A stretch of 16,344 bases of DNA, taken from assembly GCA_012974315.1 (NCBI GenBank), contig JAAXQI010000089.1:1-16344 (forward strand), written 5' to 3'. The DNA comes from Desulfobacterales bacterium (GTDB lineage: Bacteria; Desulfobacterota; Desulfobulbia; Desulfobulbales; BM004). Of the stretch, positions 15,167 to 16,344 are shown one piece after another; positions within the stretch are counted from its first letter, which is position 1; every line of letters starts with the position of its first letter. The notes under the pieces were generated by a model. It worked only from the letters and a program-made list of their open reading frames with translations. It did no database searches and had not been told where the DNA came from. Position numbers and translations under genes: made by a program.

Positions 15167-15742
15167 TCAATCATCAATTTTATACATTCGTTGTTTTTCG
15201 TCAACTTCCGGAACATTTAACAGCCTTTCCTCCTCCGGTTTTGCGAGTTCCGCCTCAAGATATTCGGCCCTGCTTAGAATGGTTGGCGGTTTTTCATCGA
15301 TATTGCGCATAAAACGCCAAAGATAACCGGGCCCCTCGAGAATATCCGGATCCAGCTCCAATGATTTTTTGTAATCAGCAAGCGCCTTCTCATGCTCCCC
15401 CAAGCGGTCGTAAAGTATGCCACGGTTTGCAAAAGCGTAAGCCAACTCGGGATTATTTTCAATCACCAGGTTGAACTCCTGCAGGGCCTCGATGTCTTTT
15501 CCCATCTGCATATAGGTTATCGCGAGACCGAGACGGGCCATAGCATGTTCAGGGTTCTTCTGTAAGGCTTCTGAAAATTCTTTATCCGCCTCTTCGTATA
15601 GACCGTCTTCGAGACGATAGTTTCCACTCCTGACATTAATATCGCCTGGAATTTTTTCAACCTCGGTGCGCCAATAAATAACTAACCCTAATAGTGCCAG
15701 AAACACAGCAATATAAGGAATGGCCTTTTTATCAAATTTTAT
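15167..15742 (-). CDS. Membrane-anchored TPR protein (unusual start)
   Basis: I do not recognise a specific function. From the start chosen here the product has 191 residues: KFDKK, then one hydrophobic segment (about 7-24) acting as an N-terminal anchor, then three tetratricopeptide repeats (about 36-135; KNPEHA, ENNPELAYAFANRG and ELDPD mark helix junctions), then a charged tail (about 136-191) rich in Glu and Pro. TPR domains are protein-binding scaffolds; this one would face the periplasm if the anchor is a signal anchor. The start is uncertain. AAGGGG lies 7 bases before an ATA codon at 15742, where the typical MKFDKK-anchor pattern would begin. The in-frame alternatives TTG 15787 and TTG 15838 overlap the upstream gene and lack a Shine-Dalgarno. 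It follows the small membrane gene by 19 bp and precedes acs by 147 bp. Confidence 0.75.
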   Translation of the reverse strand: MKFDKKAIPYIAVFLALLGLVIYWRTEVEKIPGDINVRSGNYRLEDGLYEEADKEFSEALQKNPEHAMARLGLAITYMQMGKDIEALQEFNLVIENNPELAYAFANRGILYDRLGEHEKALADYKKSLELDPDILEGPGYLWRFMRNIDEKPPTILSRAEYLEAELAKPEEERLLNVPEVDEKQRMYKIDD

Positions 15743-15761
15743 TTTATTACCCCTTAAGTTG

Positions 15762-16004
15762 TCACTTTGGATTAAAAAACTGTACAAGCATGAATTTGTT
15801 GTAGAAAAAGGCAAAGGACACCGAAATAATGGCGGCAACTACATTTACCTTTTTTTTCAGTATCATCAGTTCTTCCTCGGTCACCGCGCGCTTATTTTTG
15901 TTCTGAATCCGGTTAACGTTGATTGCCATCAAAAGTTTCCGCACCGGAAAGAACAAAACGGCTGCAAAGAGAAAGGATGTAGCGCCATACCAGAATGTTA
16001 TCAT
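15762..16004 (-). CDS. Small two-helix membrane protein of unknown function
   Basis: The 80-residue protein has two hydrophobic segments (about 4-21 and 53-68) joined by a strongly basic, polar loop (RKLL...NRIQNKNKR) that should lie in the cytoplasm, placing both ends outside. I do not recognise the family. It is supported as a gene by its membrane-protein composition, its place in a same-strand row and its tight spacing (19 bp) to the TPR gene. The ATG at 16004 was chosen because earlier in-frame TTG and GTG codons lie at the edge of, or inside, a terminator hairpin; no Shine-Dalgarno is seen. It starts only 8 bases after the T-run of that terminator, so expression needs read-through or a promoter hidden in the hairpin region. 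It may belong with the TPR protein as a membrane complex. Confidence 0.6.
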   Translation of the reverse strand: MITFWYGATSFLFAAVLFFPVRKLLMAINVNRIQNKNKRAVTEEELMILKKKVNVVAAIISVSFAFFYNKFMLVQFFNPK

Positions 16005-16011
16005 GTGATTC

Positions 16012-16060
16012 AAAAAAGGGACTCCGGACTCCAGGCAAAAGCCCGTTGTCACGGAGTCCC
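16012..16060 (-). terminator. Rho-independent terminator (attenuator-like position)
   Basis: On the minus strand GGGACTCCG (16060-16052) pairs with CGGAGTCCC (16026-16018) and is followed by TTTTTT (16017-16012). The 25-base loop contains a small GGC/GCC sub-hairpin and a second copy of GACTCC. It lies 21 bp past the stop of the upstream gene and immediately before the small membrane gene. Confidence 0.85.
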
Positions 16061-16081
16061 TGTGAAGTTAAGGGTTAACAG

Positions 16082-16344
16082 TTACGGCTTATCAATATCA
16101 AGCCTTGCAGTCCTGACATCACCGATATCCTCAACGAGAGCGACGATGTCTTTCTCCGGCATGGTGGACATATTCATATAATATGCCAGCATATACATCA
16201 TACAACAACCAAGGAACCACCAGATGATCTGCCATACCCAGATAGAAGGCATGTTGAAGATCCAGGTAGTGGCATCATTGGGATTACCGAAGATGGTGTT
16301 ACCTATAACAGCGCCCGGTCCGATTGCAAAAATGAACCAAACGA
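16082..16344 (-). CDS. C-terminal part of a membrane protein (5' end outside window)
   Basis: Eighty-six residues and a TAA stop are visible; the start lies beyond the window edge. The segment has two hydrophobic stretches, one at its beginning (WFIFAIGPGAVIG) and one tryptophan-rich (IWVWQIIWWFLGCCMMYMLAYYM), then a soluble acidic tail ending LDIDKP. I do not recognise the family from this piece. Given the acs neighbourhood, a subunit or accessory protein of a solute (for example acetate) symporter is a guess from context only. Its own terminator follows 21 bp after the stop, so it is probably the last gene of an upstream transcript. Confidence 0.65.
   Translation of the reverse strand, partial: VWFIFAIGPGAVIGNTIFGNPNDATTWIFNMPSIWVWQIIWWFLGCCMMYMLAYYMNMSTMPEKDIVALVEDIGDVRTARLDIDKP

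Overview
The window looks like an ordinary chromosomal stretch of an anaerobic bacterium, most likely a member of the Desulfobacterota (former Deltaproteobacteria; a Desulfobulbales-like sulfate reducer would fit). That placement is inference. It rests on the moderate GC content, the style of the proteins (a glgA variant of a type I associate with this phylum, the acs/CBS-nucleotidyltransferase pair, a TPR anchor protein) and the intergenic repeat types. No rRNA, tRNA, CRISPR array, transposase or phage gene was seen.

Left part (1-5945). rmuC (minus) is divergent from a plus-strand series: aroK-aroC, two shikimate-pathway genes only 2 bp apart, then a glycogen/starch-synthase-type glycosyltransferase (glgA-like), then gap (glyceraldehyde-3-phosphate dehydrogenase). 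Promoter-like sequences are visible before aroK, before glgA and before gap. The gap promoter carries a perfect 8-bp inverted repeat around its -10 region.

Middle (5967-10950). Only 21 bp after gap begins a 1364-residue protein. Its last ~430 residues are the ATP-grasp and phosphohistidine domains of pyruvate phosphate dikinase. The PEP/pyruvate barrel that should follow is absent, and about 925 residues of unrecognised, mostly helical sequence precede the dikinase part. This is the most interesting object in the window: it has the machinery to make phosphohistidine from ATP, but its phosphoryl acceptor is unknown. It sits beside gap and near glgA. A 191-bp MITE-like stretch with strong hairpins separates it from gph, a HAD phosphatase.

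Right part (10994-16344, all minus). This is an acetate-activation neighbourhood. Read in the direction of transcription it contains the C-terminal end of a membrane protein, a strong terminator, an 80-residue two-helix membrane protein, a membrane-anchored TPR protein, acs (AMP-forming acetyl-CoA synthetase) with its own terminator, and a CBS/DUF294 nucleotidyltransferase-like regulatory protein. The acs promoter region holds two copies of an 18-bp element exactly 31 bp apart. The 468-bp gap between acs and the CBS gene holds three blocks of degenerate 7-bp tandem repeats.

Together the genes describe central carbon metabolism (triose-phosphate oxidation, glycogen-type polymer synthesis, acetate activation, 2-phosphoglycolate removal) plus aromatic amino-acid precursor synthesis. 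Two proteins of unclear regulatory or phosphotransfer role, the dikinase-like fusion and the CBS-nucleotidyltransferase, are each linked to one of these metabolic blocks.
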